Positions 31,188 through 40,147 of a stretch of 51,114 bases of DNA are shown one piece after another; within the stretch, counting starts at the first letter, position 1; every line of letters begins with the position of its first letter. The position numbers and the translations under genes are program-made. A model generated the notes under the pieces. The model ran no database searches. It was not told the DNA's origin and was given only the letters and a program-made list of their open reading frames with translations. This DNA is from Kitasatospora sp. DSM 101779 (lineage in GTDB: Bacteria > Actinomycetota > Actinomycetes > Streptomycetales > Streptomycetaceae): assembly GCF_025655475.1 (NCBI RefSeq), contig NZ_JAHTIK010000001.1, positions 2,174,309-2,225,422 of the forward strand. The letters run 5' to 3'.

Positions 31188-32033
31188 TTGGCCAGCCGGC
31201 AGCCCTCCCCCGCGCCCGCCCCGGACCGCCCCGACCTGCGGTCCGACTGCTCGCGCTGCTTCGGCCTGTGCTGCGTGGCCCTGCCGTTCGCCGCCTCCTC
31301 GGACTTCGCCGCCACCAAGGACGCCGGCACGCCCTGCACCAACCTGCAGGCCGACTTCCGCTGCGGCATCCACACCCGGCTGCGGGAGCAGGGCTACCGG
31401 GGCTGCACCGTCTTCGAGTGCTTCGGCGCGGGCCAGAAGGTCTCGCAGATCACCTTCGGCGGCGAGGACTGGCGGCAGGACCCGCGCTCGGCCCGGCGGA
31501 TGTTCACGGTGTTCCCGGTGCTGCGGCAGTTGCAGGAGCTGCTGCACTACCTCGCCGAGGGCCTCGCCCTGCCCGCCGCCCGTCCCGTCCACCCCGAGCT
31601 GCAGCGCGCCTTCGACGCCACCGAGCGGCTCACCCTCGGCACCGCCGAGGAGATCACCGCACTGGACGTCCCGGCGCTCCGCCAGGAGGTCAACACCCTG
31701 CTGCTGCGGGTCGGCGAGCTCGTCCGGGCCGGCGTGCCCGGCCGTACCCGCAACCACCGCGGCGCCGACCTGATGGGCGCCCGCCTGAGGGGCGCGAACC
31801 TGCGCGGCGCCAACCTCCGCGGCGCGCTGCTGATCGCCGCCGACCTCAGCCGCGCCGACCTGCGCAGCGCCGACCTCATCGGGGCCGACCTGCGGGACGC
31901 CGACCTGAGCGGTGCCGACCTCACCGGCGCGGTCTTCCTCACCCAGTCGCAGGTCAACGCCGCCCGCGGCAACGCCGCGACCCGCCTGCCGGCCGGCCTC
32001 GACCGCCCGGCCCACTGGGCGTCGGCCCGCTGA
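31188..32033 (+). CDS. Cys-cluster (YkgJ-like) and pentapeptide-repeat fusion protein
   Basis: A 281-residue protein. The N-terminus has an eight-Cys cluster (Cys21, 24, 28, 29, 50, 59, 73, 78) like the CxxCC metal or Fe-S binding YkgJ-type domain. Helices follow (~100-190). The C-terminus has a block of A(D/N)LxX pentapeptide repeats at about 194-253 ([20 protein letters not shown] and onward), a right-handed beta-helix. Start TTG 31188 has GAGGAG ten bases upstream. The repeat block is short (about 12 units). The stop overlaps the next ORF. Function unknown; see findings. Confidence 0.8.
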   Translation: MASRQPSPAPAPDRPDLRSDCSRCFGLCCVALPFAASSDFAATKDAGTPCTNLQADFRCGIHTRLREQGYRGCTVFECFGAGQKVSQITFGGEDWRQDPRSARRMFTVFPVLRQLQELLHYLAEGLALPAARPVHPELQRAFDATERLTLGTAEEITALDVPALRQEVNTLLLRVGELVRAGVPGRTRNHRGADLMGARLRGANLRGANLRGALLIAADLSRADLRSADLIGADLRDADLSGADLTGAVFLTQSQVNAARGNAATRLPAGLDRPAHWASAR

Positions 32034-32680
32034 GCGCGGTCGCCGATCCCGTCGAGGCGCTCTGCGTCCGGCTGCACCGCGGCCTGCGGGGCGAGGGGCC
32101 CCTGGCGGCGGCCGACGCGGCCGCGCTCGGCTGCGCACTGCTGGACCTCGGCCACGCGGGCCCGGCGGTGCGCGAGGCGGTGGAGCGCCGGCCGGCCGAC
32201 GTGCTGCCGTCCGAACTCGCCGCCCTCGCCGCACGGCTGCTCGCCGAGGCCGGGTTCGAGCCCGGCTTCGACCTGCTTCCCGAGCGCCTGGAGACGCTCC
32301 GCCGGGCACTGGAGACCGTCCTGCGCGACCTCCCCGACCCGGAGGCCCGGCTGGTCGTCCAGCAGGGCTGGTACCCGCCCTCCGCCGGCGTCGTCCTCGC
32401 GGGCGGCCGGCTGCACGGCGGCGGCCTGCCCGTCTCCGCCGGCAGCGATCCGGCCACCGCGGCGGCGGCCGTCGCCGCCCACGTCCAGGAGAGCCTGCTG
32501 GAGCGCGACCGCCGGGTCCAGCCGCTCTGCCCCGACCACGGACTCGGGCTGCACGCCGTCCGGCACTGCGGCGCCGCTGTCTGGTGGTGCGCGGCCGGCG
32601 GCGGCCACCCGGCCGCCGAGATCGGCCGGCTGTCGCGGACCGGCCGAAATCGGGGTGACCGGCGCGGGCTCCGCCCGTAG
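32030..32680 (+). CDS. Hypothetical protein with probable CTG start
   Basis: A 216-residue helical, acidic protein ([49 protein letters not shown]), ending with a Cys/Trp-rich [19 protein letters not shown]. No ATG, GTG or TTG exists near the natural N-terminus. CTG 32030 sits in a CTGA overlap with the previous stop, exactly as ATGA and GTGA are used elsewhere in this window, so a CTG start is likely. The first GTG downstream would remove ~45 well-formed residues. Function unknown. Confidence 0.6.
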   Translation: MSAVADPVEALCVRLHRGLRGEGPLAAADAAALGCALLDLGHAGPAVREAVERRPADVLPSELAALAARLLAEAGFEPGFDLLPERLETLRRALETVLRDLPDPEARLVVQQGWYPPSAGVVLAGGRLHGGGLPVSAGSDPATAAAAVAAHVQESLLERDRRVQPLCPDHGLGLHAVRHCGAAVWWCAAGGGHPAAEIGRLSRTGRNRGDRRGLRP

Positions 32681-32717
32681 GCTCCGCGGGATGTCCGCGC
32701 ACCACCCTGGAGTCCGA

Positions 32718-33320
32718 GTGACCGATCAGCCGTTCCGCGCCGTCCGGGCCGACCACGACGAGCGGAGCCTGACCGTCTACCAGGCCTACCCGGTGGAGAT
32801 CGCGGAGGCGGCTCTGGCGGCGGGCACCTTCGTGCCGCCGTTCAAGCGGGAGCGGATGACCTGGATCAAGCCCTCGTTCCGCTGGATGATGTACCGCTCG
32901 GGCTGGGCGTCCAAGCCGGGCCAGGAGCGGGTGCTGGCCGTCCGGATCAGCCGGGACGGTTTCGAGCAGGCCCTCGCCGTGGCCTGCCCCAGCCACCACG
33001 ACCGGCGCTGCCACGCCACGGCGGAGGAGTGGCGTGCGGACCTGGCGACCAGCCCCGTCCGGGTGCAGTGGGACCCGGAACGTTCCACCCGGCTCGGCGC
33101 CCTGGAGCACCGCGCCCTGCAACTCGGCCTGTCCGGGCGGGCGGTGGCCGGCTACGTCGACGACTGGATCCTCGGCATCACCGATGCGACCGCCCTGGCG
33201 CACGAGGCCCGGGCACTCGTCCGCGACGGCCGCGCCGACCTCGCCGACGCACTGATCCCGGCCGAGCCCCCGTACCCGCTGCCCGAGCACCTGGCCGTCC
33301 GGATCGGCGCCGACCGCTGA
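32718..33320 (+). CDS. DUF4291 domain protein
   Basis: A 200-residue protein covering the whole DUF4291 family: FRAVRADHDERSLTVYQAYP at the start, KRERMTWIKPSFRWMMYRSGWA (the signature), VRVQWDPERSTRLGALEHRALQLGL in the middle, here quoted in parts. Function is unknown in all members. GTG 32718 has GGAG five bases before it and is preferred to ATG 32691. Confidence 0.88.
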   Translation: MTDQPFRAVRADHDERSLTVYQAYPVEIAEAALAAGTFVPPFKRERMTWIKPSFRWMMYRSGWASKPGQERVLAVRISRDGFEQALAVACPSHHDRRCHATAEEWRADLATSPVRVQWDPERSTRLGALEHRALQLGLSGRAVAGYVDDWILGITDATALAHEARALVRDGRADLADALIPAEPPYPLPEHLAVRIGADR

Positions 33321-33354
33321 GCCGCGCCGACCGCCGCCCCGGGCTCACTGCCGC

Positions 33355-33915
33355 TCAGGCGGAGCGCTCCTGACGGACGGCCGGCAGCTCGGATCCCTGC
33401 GGCGGCACCGGGCCGGGCGGCAGGGCGACCTGCGGGTCGGCGGCGCTGCGCACCCGTGTCCAGGAGTCGTGGTCGGCCTGGACGATCTCCTCGTACGCGG
33501 CGAGGAACTCCGCCACCTGCGCCGGATCGGGCTCGGCCTCGGCCAGCCCGGCGCGGTGGAAGACGAGCCGTCGCTCCAGCGCGGTCAGCCGGTGCACGGT
33601 GTCGGAGCGCTGCAGCCAGAGCGCACGGTGCGAGAAGAAGGCCTGCCAGGCGGCGAGCACGGTGATCGCCGCGCCGAGGCCGAGAGCGACGTCCGACAGC
33701 CACTGCCGGGCGGGCTCGCCCACCTGGACGCCCAGCAGCACGGTGATCACCGCCGACAGGCTCACCGTGGAGATCTGCAGACCGAACGCGCGCCTGCGGT
33801 CCGCGTCCCGCCGCCGGGTACGGATCCGCAGCTGGCTGCGCACCTCCTCCTCCACGAAGGCCAGTTGACGGCGGGCCGGGCTCCCACCGGTACCGTCCGC
33901 AGCGCTCCCCACCAT
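33355..33915 (-). CDS. SLATT/DUF4231-like membrane protein
   Basis: A 186-residue protein with two helices (LQISTVSLSAVITVLLGVQVG and LSDVALGLGAAITVLAAWQAFF, quoted approximately) between a charged N-terminal region and a cytosolic helical tail (TVHRLTALERRLVFHRAGLAE). The arrangement resembles SLATT-type membrane proteins, proposed in nucleotide-signalling conflict systems, but no nucleotide cyclase or effector partner is adjacent. ATG 33915 has AGAGGAG seven bases upstream. Confidence 0.65.
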   Translation of the reverse strand: MVGSAADGTGGSPARRQLAFVEEEVRSQLRIRTRRRDADRRRAFGLQISTVSLSAVITVLLGVQVGEPARQWLSDVALGLGAAITVLAAWQAFFSHRALWLQRSDTVHRLTALERRLVFHRAGLAEAEPDPAQVAEFLAAYEEIVQADHDSWTRVRSAADPQVALPPGPVPPQGSELPAVRQERSA

Positions 33916-34017
33916 GGGCCGGCTCCTCTCCCCCGCGGTCGGAGCGGCCAGTCTGCCAGCCCGTCCGGACATCCGTGCGGAATCCGGTGGGACGCGGTAC
34001 CCGGTCGACGGGCCGGG

Positions 34018-35685
34018 TCAGCCTCCGGCCGTCCGCAGGGCCCCGCGCACGCGTTCTTGCGCCGTCGCCGCGTCCGGGGCGCTGCGGGCGAGCCCGGCGA
34101 GGCGGCGGCAGTCGGCGAGCGTGTGCGCGGCGAGCGCGGCGCGGACCTCGGGGAGGCAGGCGGGTGCGGTGGAGAGCCCGGTGACGCCGAGGCCGACGAG
34201 GACGAGCGCGAGGTCAGGGTCGGCGGCGGCCTCCCCGCAGACGCCGACCGGGACGGCGTGGTCGGCGGCGCCCTCCGCGGTGGCCGCGACCAGGTCGAGC
34301 AGGGCCGGCTGCCAGGGGTCGAGCAGGTCGGCGAGGGCGCCGAGGGTGCGGTCGGCGGCGAAGGCGTACTGGGCGAGGTCGTTGGTGCCGATGCTGAGGA
34401 AGTCGCAGACCTCGGCGAGCCGTCCGGCGCGCAGCGCGGCGGCCGGCACCTCGACCATGGCGCCCGCGTGGGCGAGGCCGTGGGCGCGGACCCGTTCGGC
34501 GAAGGCCGCGGCCTCGGCGGGAAGCGACACCATGGGGGCCATCACCCGCACGTCCGCGCCGCTGCCGCGGGCGGCCGCCGCGATCGCGGCGAGCTGGGTC
34601 TCCAGCAGCTGCGGGTCGCGGGTCGCGGTCCGCAGGCCGCGCACGCCGAGGGCGGGGTTCTCCTCGTCGGCGGCGGTGGCGAAGGGCAGCGGTTTGTCGG
34701 CGCCGGCGTCGAGGGTGCGGACGGTGACGCGGCGCCCGGCGAAGGCCTCGAAGACGGCGCGGTAGGCGGCGGTCTGCTCGGCGGCGCCGGGGGCCTCGGC
34801 CCGGTCGAGGTAGAGGAACTCGGTGCGGAAGAGGCCGACGCCCTCGGAGTCGGCGGTGGCCGCGGCGGCGAGTTCGTGGGCGGCTCCGAGGTTGACCAGC
34901 AGGGCCACCGGGTGCCCGTCCGCGGTGCGGCCCGGCCCCGAGCTGCCGGCGGCGCGGTCCCGGCGGGCCCGCTGTTGCTCGGCCGCGTACCGGAGGGCCT
35001 GCGGCGCCGGGTCGGGGTGGACGACACCGTCGGCGGCGAGCACGAGCACGCTCTGCCCGTCCCGCAGCCCGGCCGCGCCGGGGCAGCCGACGACGGCGGG
35101 CAGGCCGAGGGCCTTGGCGAGGATCGCGGTGTGGCTGGTGGGGCCGCCGCGGACAGTGACCAGCGCGAGGACCTGCGCGGGGTCGAGTTCGGCGGTGTCG
35201 GCGGGCGCGAGGTCGTCGGCGACCAGGACGTACGGGTGCCCGGGGTCGGGCAGGCCGGGCATCGGCAGTCCGAGCAGCCGGGCCACCGCGCGGTCGCGGA
35301 GGTCGTCGAGGTCGGCGGCGCGTTCGGCGAAGTAGCCGCCCGCGGCGAGCAGGGCGTCCCGGAAGCCGTCATAGGCGGCGGTGACCGCGTGCGGGCCGTC
35401 GGTGCCGGCGGCGACGAGCTCGGTGGCCCGGTCGGCGAGCACCGGGTCGGCGGCGATCATCGCCTGGGCGGTGAGCACGTCCGCGGCGGCGCCGTCGGCC
35501 CGGGCGGCGCGGGCCTCCAGGTCGGCGACGACGGCGCCGAGGGCGGTCCGGACGGCGGCGCCCTCGGCGGCCGGGTCGGTGACCGGGCGGGCCGGCGGCA
35601 GTGCGGGGGACGGAGCGGCCCGGGCGACCGGCCCGGCGGCGCTGCCGCGGCCGACGCCGATGCCGTGCAGCGGGGCGGCCGTCAC
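34018..35685 (-). CDS. ptsI: Phosphoenolpyruvate-protein phosphotransferase, enzyme I
   Basis: A 555-residue enzyme I of the sugar phosphotransferase system. It takes phosphate from PEP onto His185 in RGGPTSHTAILAKALG and passes it to HPr. The PEP-binding barrel shows SEGVGLFRTEFLYLDR, GADKPLPF, SIGTNDLAQYAFAADR and the active-site Cys in VGVCGEAAADP. The family usually starts with LHGIGVGRGSAAGP, as here. GTG 35685 overlaps the HPr stop (GTGA). Confidence 0.96.
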   Translation of the reverse strand: MTAAPLHGIGVGRGSAAGPVARAAPSPALPPARPVTDPAAEGAAVRTALGAVVADLEARAARADGAAADVLTAQAMIAADPVLADRATELVAAGTDGPHAVTAAYDGFRDALLAAGGYFAERAADLDDLRDRAVARLLGLPMPGLPDPGHPYVLVADDLAPADTAELDPAQVLALVTVRGGPTSHTAILAKALGLPAVVGCPGAAGLRDGQSVLVLAADGVVHPDPAPQALRYAAEQQRARRDRAAGSSGPGRTADGHPVALLVNLGAAHELAAAATADSEGVGLFRTEFLYLDRAEAPGAAEQTAAYRAVFEAFAGRRVTVRTLDAGADKPLPFATAADEENPALGVRGLRTATRDPQLLETQLAAIAAAARGSGADVRVMAPMVSLPAEAAAFAERVRAHGLAHAGAMVEVPAAALRAGRLAEVCDFLSIGTNDLAQYAFAADRTLGALADLLDPWQPALLDLVAATAEGAADHAVPVGVCGEAAADPDLALVLVGLGVTGLSTAPACLPEVRAALAAHTLADCRRLAGLARSAPDAATAQERVRGALRTAGG

Positions 35686-35960
35686 CGGACGGCGTCCAGG
35701 TCGTCGGCGAGCACGGCGGCGAGTTCGTCGAGGGCGGCGCGGGCGGCGGTCTCCTCGCCGTCGGCGGTGAGTTCCAGGGTGTCGCCGTGGCCGGCGGCGA
35801 GCGCGAGGACGGAGAGCAGGCTGCGGGCGTCCACCGGGGTCTGGCCGGGGCGGCCGACGCCGACCCTGACGCTGTGCCGGGCGGCGGCCTGGACGAAGAG
35901 GGAGGCGGGTCGGGCGTGCAGGCCGCTCTGCGAGCCGACGGTGACCTGGAGCTGGGGCAT
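35682..35960 (-). CDS. ptsH: Phosphocarrier protein HPr
   Basis: A 92-residue HPr: the phosphorylated His15 lies in GLHARPASLFV, and Ser47 (equivalent of regulatory Ser46) lies in DARSLLSVLALAAGHGD. ATG 35960 has GAAGGA about nine bases upstream; ATG/other starts upstream add residues absent from the family. It donates phosphate to the FruA protein encoded divergently. Confidence 0.96.
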   Translation of the reverse strand: MPQLQVTVGSQSGLHARPASLFVQAAARHSVRVGVGRPGQTPVDARSLLSVLALAAGHGDTLELTADGEETAARAALDELAAVLADDLDAVR

Positions 35961-36112
35961 GGGGGTGTCCTTCGGGTTCACGGGGTGCGTCCGGGTTGCC
36001 CGATCGGATGGTCCGGGTCGGGGCCGCGGGCCCGGTACCGGCGGTGGGGGCGGGCCGCGGGTACCGGGCGGTCGGGGTGGTCACGCACCCGTCACCGGGT
36101 GGGTTTCATTTG

Positions 36113-36142
36113 GTTTTACGCCCGGTTCACTCGGCATGTCAA
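36113..36142 (-). promoter_or_regulatory. Promoter for ptsH-ptsI
   Basis: On the minus strand TTGACA (36137-36142) and TAAAAC (36113-36118) are 18 bases apart: a consensus -35 and a good -10. It lies about 155 bases before the ptsH start, so the leader is long. It lies only 20 bases from the nearest ACATG box (36163-36174), so DeoR control of both directions is plausible. Confidence 0.6.
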
Positions 36143-36162
36143 CGCAATCGGGCGAAAATCCC

Positions 36163-36239
36163 ACATGTTCGGACTCTTGCTTTTCCGGGGCCGGGGCGTA
36201 TCGTCGGAGTCAACCAGGCGTAAACAGACATGAACGGAC
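36163..36239 (+). promoter_or_regulatory. fru operon promoter flanked by repeated ACATG-N2-CGGAC boxes
   Basis: TTGCTT (36177-36182) and TATCGT (36199-36204), 16 bases apart, form a plausible promoter. They are flanked by ACATGTTCGGAC (36163-36174) and ACATGAACGGAC (36228-36239), which agree at 10 of 12 positions. A related ACATGTACG covers the deoR start codon. Repeats of this kind on both sides of a promoter fit binding by the DeoR regulator encoded just downstream. Confidence 0.5.
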
Positions 36240-36249
36240 CCGATCCCAC

Positions 36250-37011
36250 ATGTACGCTCCCGAGCGCCAGCAGCAGATCCTGCAGCTCGCCCAGACCAGG
36301 GGCCGCGTCGACGTCCCCTCGCTCGCCGAGGAGTTCAACGTCACGCAGGAGACCATCCGGCGCGACCTCAGCACCCTCGACCGGGCCGGACTGCTGCGCC
36401 GCGTACACGGCGGCGCCCTGCCCGCCGGGGCGCTGCACCTGGAGCCCGGCCTCGCCGAACGGGACTCGACGGCCGCCGACGAGAAGGAGCGGATCGCCCG
36501 CGCCGCGCTGGCCCTGCTGCCCGCCGAGGGCAGCGTGCTGCTGGACGCCGGCACCACCGTCTCCCGGCTCGCGGCGCTGCTGCCCGCGGACAGCACGCTG
36601 ACCGTGGTCACCAACGCGTTGCCGGTCGCGGCCCGCCTGGCCGACCACCCCTCGCTCTCGCTGCACCTGGTCGGCGGCCGGCTGCGGCACCGCACCCACG
36701 CCGCGGTCGACGACTGGGCGCTGCGCGCGCTGGCGGACGTCCACGCCGACGTTGCCGTGGTCGCCACCAACGGCTTCTCGCCGGAGGGCGGCCTCTCCAC
36801 CCCGGACCTCGCCGAGGCCGCGGTGAAGCGGGCCATGGTCGCCGGGGCGCGCCGGATCGTGCTGGTCGCGGACTCCTCGAAGTACGGCACCCGGCACTTC
36901 GCCCGGTTCGGCTCGCTGGAGCAGGTCGACGTCCTGGTCACCGACACCGGACTGACCGACCGGCAGGCCGCAGAGATCGAAGAACTCGGACCGGAAGTGA
37001 TCCGCGCATGA
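36250..37011 (+). CDS. DeoR-family regulator of the fructose operon
   Basis: A 253-residue DeoR-type repressor. The N-terminal HTH is QQQILQLAQTRGRVDVPSLAEEFNVTQETIRRDLSTLD, in parts ILQLAQTRGRVDVPSLAEEF and VTQETIRRDLSTLDRAG. The sensor domain has LLDAGTTVSRLAALLP, VVTNALPVAARLA, GGRLRHRT and VVATNGFSPEGGLSTPD. Sugar-phosphate ligands bind this domain; fructose 1-phosphate is the natural candidate here. ATG 36250 lacks a strong ribosome site. The stop overlaps fruK (ATGA). Confidence 0.93.
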   Translation: MYAPERQQQILQLAQTRGRVDVPSLAEEFNVTQETIRRDLSTLDRAGLLRRVHGGALPAGALHLEPGLAERDSTAADEKERIARAALALLPAEGSVLLDAGTTVSRLAALLPADSTLTVVTNALPVAARLADHPSLSLHLVGGRLRHRTHAAVDDWALRALADVHADVAVVATNGFSPEGGLSTPDLAEAAVKRAMVAGARRIVLVADSSKYGTRHFARFGSLEQVDVLVTDTGLTDRQAAEIEELGPEVIRA

Positions 37012-37952
37012 TCGTCACCATCACCCCCAATCCCAGCCTCGACCGCACCTACGAGCTGCCCGAGCTCGCCCTCGGCGAGGTCAACCGGGCCACCGGGGAC
37101 CGGCTGGACCCGGGTGGCAAGGGCGTGAACGTGGCCCGCGCGCTCACCGCCGCCGGCCACCGCACGGCCGCCGTGCTGCCGCTCGGCGGCGCGCCCGGAC
37201 GGCTGCTGGCGGAGCTGCTGCACCATCAGGACATCGACGTGGCGGCCGTCCCGGTCGCCGGCGACACCCGGATCAACGTGTCGATCGTCGAGCGGAACAG
37301 CCCGCTCACCAAGATCAACGCGCCGGGGCCGCAGCTGACCGCGGAGGAGTCCGCGGCCCTGCTCACCGCGGTCCGCCGGCAGGCCGCCGGAGCGGACGTG
37401 GACTGGCTGGCCTGCTGCGGCAGCCTGCCCCGCGGCCTGGCGCCCGAGTGGTACGCCGACCTGGTCGCCGAGGCCCACCTCGGCGGCGCCCGGATCGCCG
37501 TGGACACCTCGGGCCCCGCGCTGCTGGCCTCGCTGGCGGCCGGCCCCGACGTGGTCAAGCCCAACCTCGAGGAACTCGCCGAGGCGGTCGGCCGACCGGT
37601 CGCCACCCTCGGCGCGGCCCTCGACGCGGCCCACCGGCTGCGCGAGCTCGGCGCCCAGCAGGTGCTGGCCAGCCTGGGTGCGGACGGCATGCTGCTGGTC
37701 GCCGAGGAGGGTGCCTGGTACGGCACGGCGCCGGTGAGCGAGGTCCGCAGCGACGTCGGCGCCGGCGACGCCTCGCTGGCCGGCTTCCTCGGTGCCGGCG
37801 GCAGCGGGCCGAAGGCGCTGGCCTCCGCGCTGGCGCACGGCGCGGCGGCCGTCCGGCTGCCGGGCAGCGTCATGCCGATCCCGGCCGACCTGGAACCGGA
37901 CACCGTCACGGTGACCGCCGACGTACCGCGGGAGCTGCCGCTGGGCCGCTGA
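37008..37952 (+). CDS. fruK: 1-phosphofructokinase
   Basis: A 314-residue PfkB-family kinase of the FruK/LacC branch. It starts MIVTITPNPSLDRTYEL, has GGKGVNVARALTAAGH, KPNLEELAEAVGRP and the catalytic SDVGAGDASLAGFLGA. It phosphorylates fructose 1-phosphate, the product of the FruA transporter, to fructose 1,6-bisphosphate. Context (deoR before, fruA after) makes the assignment firm. Confidence 0.95.
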   Translation: MIVTITPNPSLDRTYELPELALGEVNRATGDRLDPGGKGVNVARALTAAGHRTAAVLPLGGAPGRLLAELLHHQDIDVAAVPVAGDTRINVSIVERNSPLTKINAPGPQLTAEESAALLTAVRRQAAGADVDWLACCGSLPRGLAPEWYADLVAEAHLGGARIAVDTSGPALLASLAAGPDVVKPNLEELAEAVGRPVATLGAALDAAHRLRELGAQQVLASLGADGMLLVAEEGAWYGTAPVSEVRSDVGAGDASLAGFLGAGGSGPKALASALAHGAAAVRLPGSVMPIPADLEPDTVTVTADVPRELPLGR

Positions 37953-38073
37953 ACCACGCGCGGCCGCGAGGGCCGCAGATGCGCACCGGCCGTCCCGGAC
38001 GGCCGACCGGAAGGACCTGGGGGCAACAGGAACCGACCACGCACCTGTGCACGACTGGTGAAGGACCGACACG

Positions 38074-40080
38074 ATGAGCGACAACGGCAGACTGATCACA
38101 CCTGCGCTCGTGGATCTCTACCTCGCCCCCGACGACAAGGCGGAGGCCCTCCGCGCCCTGGCCCAGCGGCTGGCGGCCGAGGGCCGGGTCACCGACCTCG
38201 ACGGCTTCCTCGCCGACGTGGCCGCCCGCGAGGCGCAGGCGCCGACCGGCCTGGGCGACGGGATCGGCATCCCGCACTGCCGCTCGGCCCACGTCACCCG
38301 GCCGAGCCTGGCCTTCGGGCGCAGCACCCGCGGGCTGGACTTCGCCGCCCCGGACGGCCGCCCGGCCGACCTGGTCTTCATGATCGCCGCCCCGGACGGC
38401 GCGGACGACGCCCACCTGCAGATCCTGGCCTCGCTGGCCCGGCGGCTGATGGACCCGGAGTTCACCGGGGCACTGCGCTCGGCCACCGACCCGAGCGCGG
38501 TCGCCGCCCTGGTCAACGACGAGGAGCCGGCCCCCTCGCCGGAGCCCGCGGCGACCGCCGCACCGGCGCCCGCACCCACCCCGGCACCGCCGGCGGGCGG
38601 CCCGCGGCTGGTCGCCGTGACCTCCTGCCCGACCGGCATCGCGCACACCTACATGGCAGCCCGGGCGCTGGAGCAGGCGGCGGCCCGGGCCGGGGCCACC
38701 ATCCACGTGGAGACCCAGGGCTCGGCGGGCTCGACCCCGCTGGACCCGGCGGTGATCGCCGCGGCGGACGCGGTGATCCTGGCCCACGACGTGGAGGTCC
38801 GCGACCGGGCCCGGTTCGCCGGCCTGCCGATGGTCGACACCGGGGTGAAGGCCGGCGTCAACCGGGCGGACGAGCTGGTCGCTGAGGCGGTCGCGCTCGC
38901 CGCCGCCGCGCCCGCCCGTACCGTGGCGCCGGCCCCGGCCACGGCGCCGGCGCAGCGCCGGGAGCACTGGGCGAAGCGGCTGCGCGGCTACCTGATGACG
39001 GGTGTCAGCTACATGATCCCGTTCGTCGCGGCGGGCGGTCTGCTGATCGCGCTGGGCTTCGCGATCGGCGGGTACAGGATCTCCTCGGCACCCTCGGTGG
39101 TCGGCCACTTCGACTGGACGTCCCAGCAGAGCTGGGCGGCGCTGCTCTTCCAGACCGGCGCCGCGGCCTTCGCCTTCCTGGTGCCGATCCTCTCCGGGTT
39201 CATCGCGTACGCGATCGCGGACCGGGCGGCGCTGGCCGCGGGCATCGTCGGCGGCGCGGTCTCGGTGACGGTCGGCGCGGGCTTCCTCGGCGGCATCGTC
39301 ACCGGCCTGATCGCGGGCCTGCTGGTGCGCTGGATGACGGGGTGGAAGGTGCCGCGGGCGATCGCCGGGATCATGCCGGTGGTGGTGATCCCGCTGCTGT
39401 CGGTGGCCGCGGTCGGCTTCCTGATGTTCGTGGTGCTGGGCTCGCCGATCGCCTCCGCGATGAAGGGGCTGACGGACTGGCTGAACAGCCTGTCGGGCAC
39501 CAACGCGATCCTGCTCGGCCTGCTGCTGGGCGCGATGATGGCCTTCGACATGGGCGGCCCGCTCAACAAGGTGGCGTACACCTTCGCGGCCGGTGCGCTG
39601 ACCACGGCGGGTTCGGTCCCGGACGCTGGCAGCCTGAAGGTGATGGCCGCGGTGATGGCGGCCGGCATGACCCCGCCGCTGGGCCTGGCCCTGGCGACGA
39701 CGGTGCGGCGGCGGCTGTTCACCCGCGAGGAGCGGGAGAACGGCAAGGCGGCCTGGGTGCTCGGGGCCTCGTTCATCACCGAGGGCGCGATCCCGTTCGC
39801 GGCGGCCGACCCGCTGCGGGTCATCCCCTCGGCGATGGCGGGCAGCATGGTCGCGGGCGGTCTGACGATGGCCTTCGGCTCGACCCTGCGGGCGCCGCAC
39901 GGCGGCATCTGGGTGCTGCCGCTGATCGGCAGCCCGGTGCTGTACCTGGTGGCGATCGCGGCGGGCACGGTGGTCACCGCGGGACTGGTGATCCTGCTGA
40001 AGGGCCTGCGGCGGCCCGTCCCGGCGGCCGCGCCGGAGCCGGACCCGGCCGACCGGGTGCTGGCCGGCACGGCGGCCTGA
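38074..40080 (+). CDS. fruA: Fructose-specific PTS enzyme IIABC
   Basis: A 668-residue three-domain transporter. EIIA occupies ~1-148 with phosphorylated His68 in GIGIPHCRS. A Pro/Ala-rich linker (~150-176) follows. EIIB covers ~178-285 with phosphocysteine Cys185 in VAVTSCPTGIAHTYMAA. EIIC covers ~305-650 with about nine helices, including GVSYMIPFVAAGGLLIALGFAIGG and AFDMGGPLNKVAYTFAAGAL (quoted in parts). It imports fructose while phosphorylating it to fructose 1-phosphate. GAAGGA precedes ATG 38074. A hairpin GGCCGTC-CCG-GACGGCC (about 37988-38004) lies in the 121-base gap after fruK. Confidence 0.95.
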   Translation: MSDNGRLITPALVDLYLAPDDKAEALRALAQRLAAEGRVTDLDGFLADVAAREAQAPTGLGDGIGIPHCRSAHVTRPSLAFGRSTRGLDFAAPDGRPADLVFMIAAPDGADDAHLQILASLARRLMDPEFTGALRSATDPSAVAALVNDEEPAPSPEPAATAAPAPAPTPAPPAGGPRLVAVTSCPTGIAHTYMAARALEQAAARAGATIHVETQGSAGSTPLDPAVIAAADAVILAHDVEVRDRARFAGLPMVDTGVKAGVNRADELVAEAVALAAAAPARTVAPAPATAPAQRREHWAKRLRGYLMTGVSYMIPFVAAGGLLIALGFAIGGYRISSAPSVVGHFDWTSQQSWAALLFQTGAAAFAFLVPILSGFIAYAIADRAALAAGIVGGAVSVTVGAGFLGGIVTGLIAGLLVRWMTGWKVPRAIAGIMPVVVIPLLSVAAVGFLMFVVLGSPIASAMKGLTDWLNSLSGTNAILLGLLLGAMMAFDMGGPLNKVAYTFAAGALTTAGSVPDAGSLKVMAAVMAAGMTPPLGLALATTVRRRLFTREERENGKAAWVLGASFITEGAIPFAAADPLRVIPSAMAGSMVAGGLTMAFGSTLRAPHGGIWVLPLIGSPVLYLVAIAAGTVVTAGLVILLKGLRRPVPAAAPEPDPADRVLAGTAA

Positions 40081-40094
40081 CGGTCCGCCGCAAC

Positions 40095-40134
40095 GGGAGG
40101 GGTGCGGTGCGCGGGAGCGCGCCGCACCCCTCCC
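40095..40134 (+). terminator. Terminator after fruA
   Basis: GGGAGGGGTGCGG (40095-40107) pairs perfectly with CCGCACCCCTCCC (40122-40134). The inner loop can add a GCGC stem. It lies 15 bases past the fruA stop, between that gene and the convergent tetR remnant, and could serve both. Confidence 0.8.
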
Positions 40135-40147
40135 GGCACGTCCGGGC

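Noticed and set aside
31785..31950. Short direct repeats at DNA level (GCCGACCTG-type)
   Set aside because: They are the codons of the pentapeptide repeats in the protein, not an independent DNA repeat.
33355..33915. SLATT-type membrane protein as part of an anti-phage system
   Set aside because: No nucleotide synthase, protease or other defence partner is adjacent. The neighbours are DUF4291 and ptsI.
33469..37011. Plus-strand frame of 1180 codons running through ptsI and ptsH into deoR
   Set aside because: Only the final 254 codons from ATG 36250 are real. Earlier codons are antisense to ptsI and ptsH.
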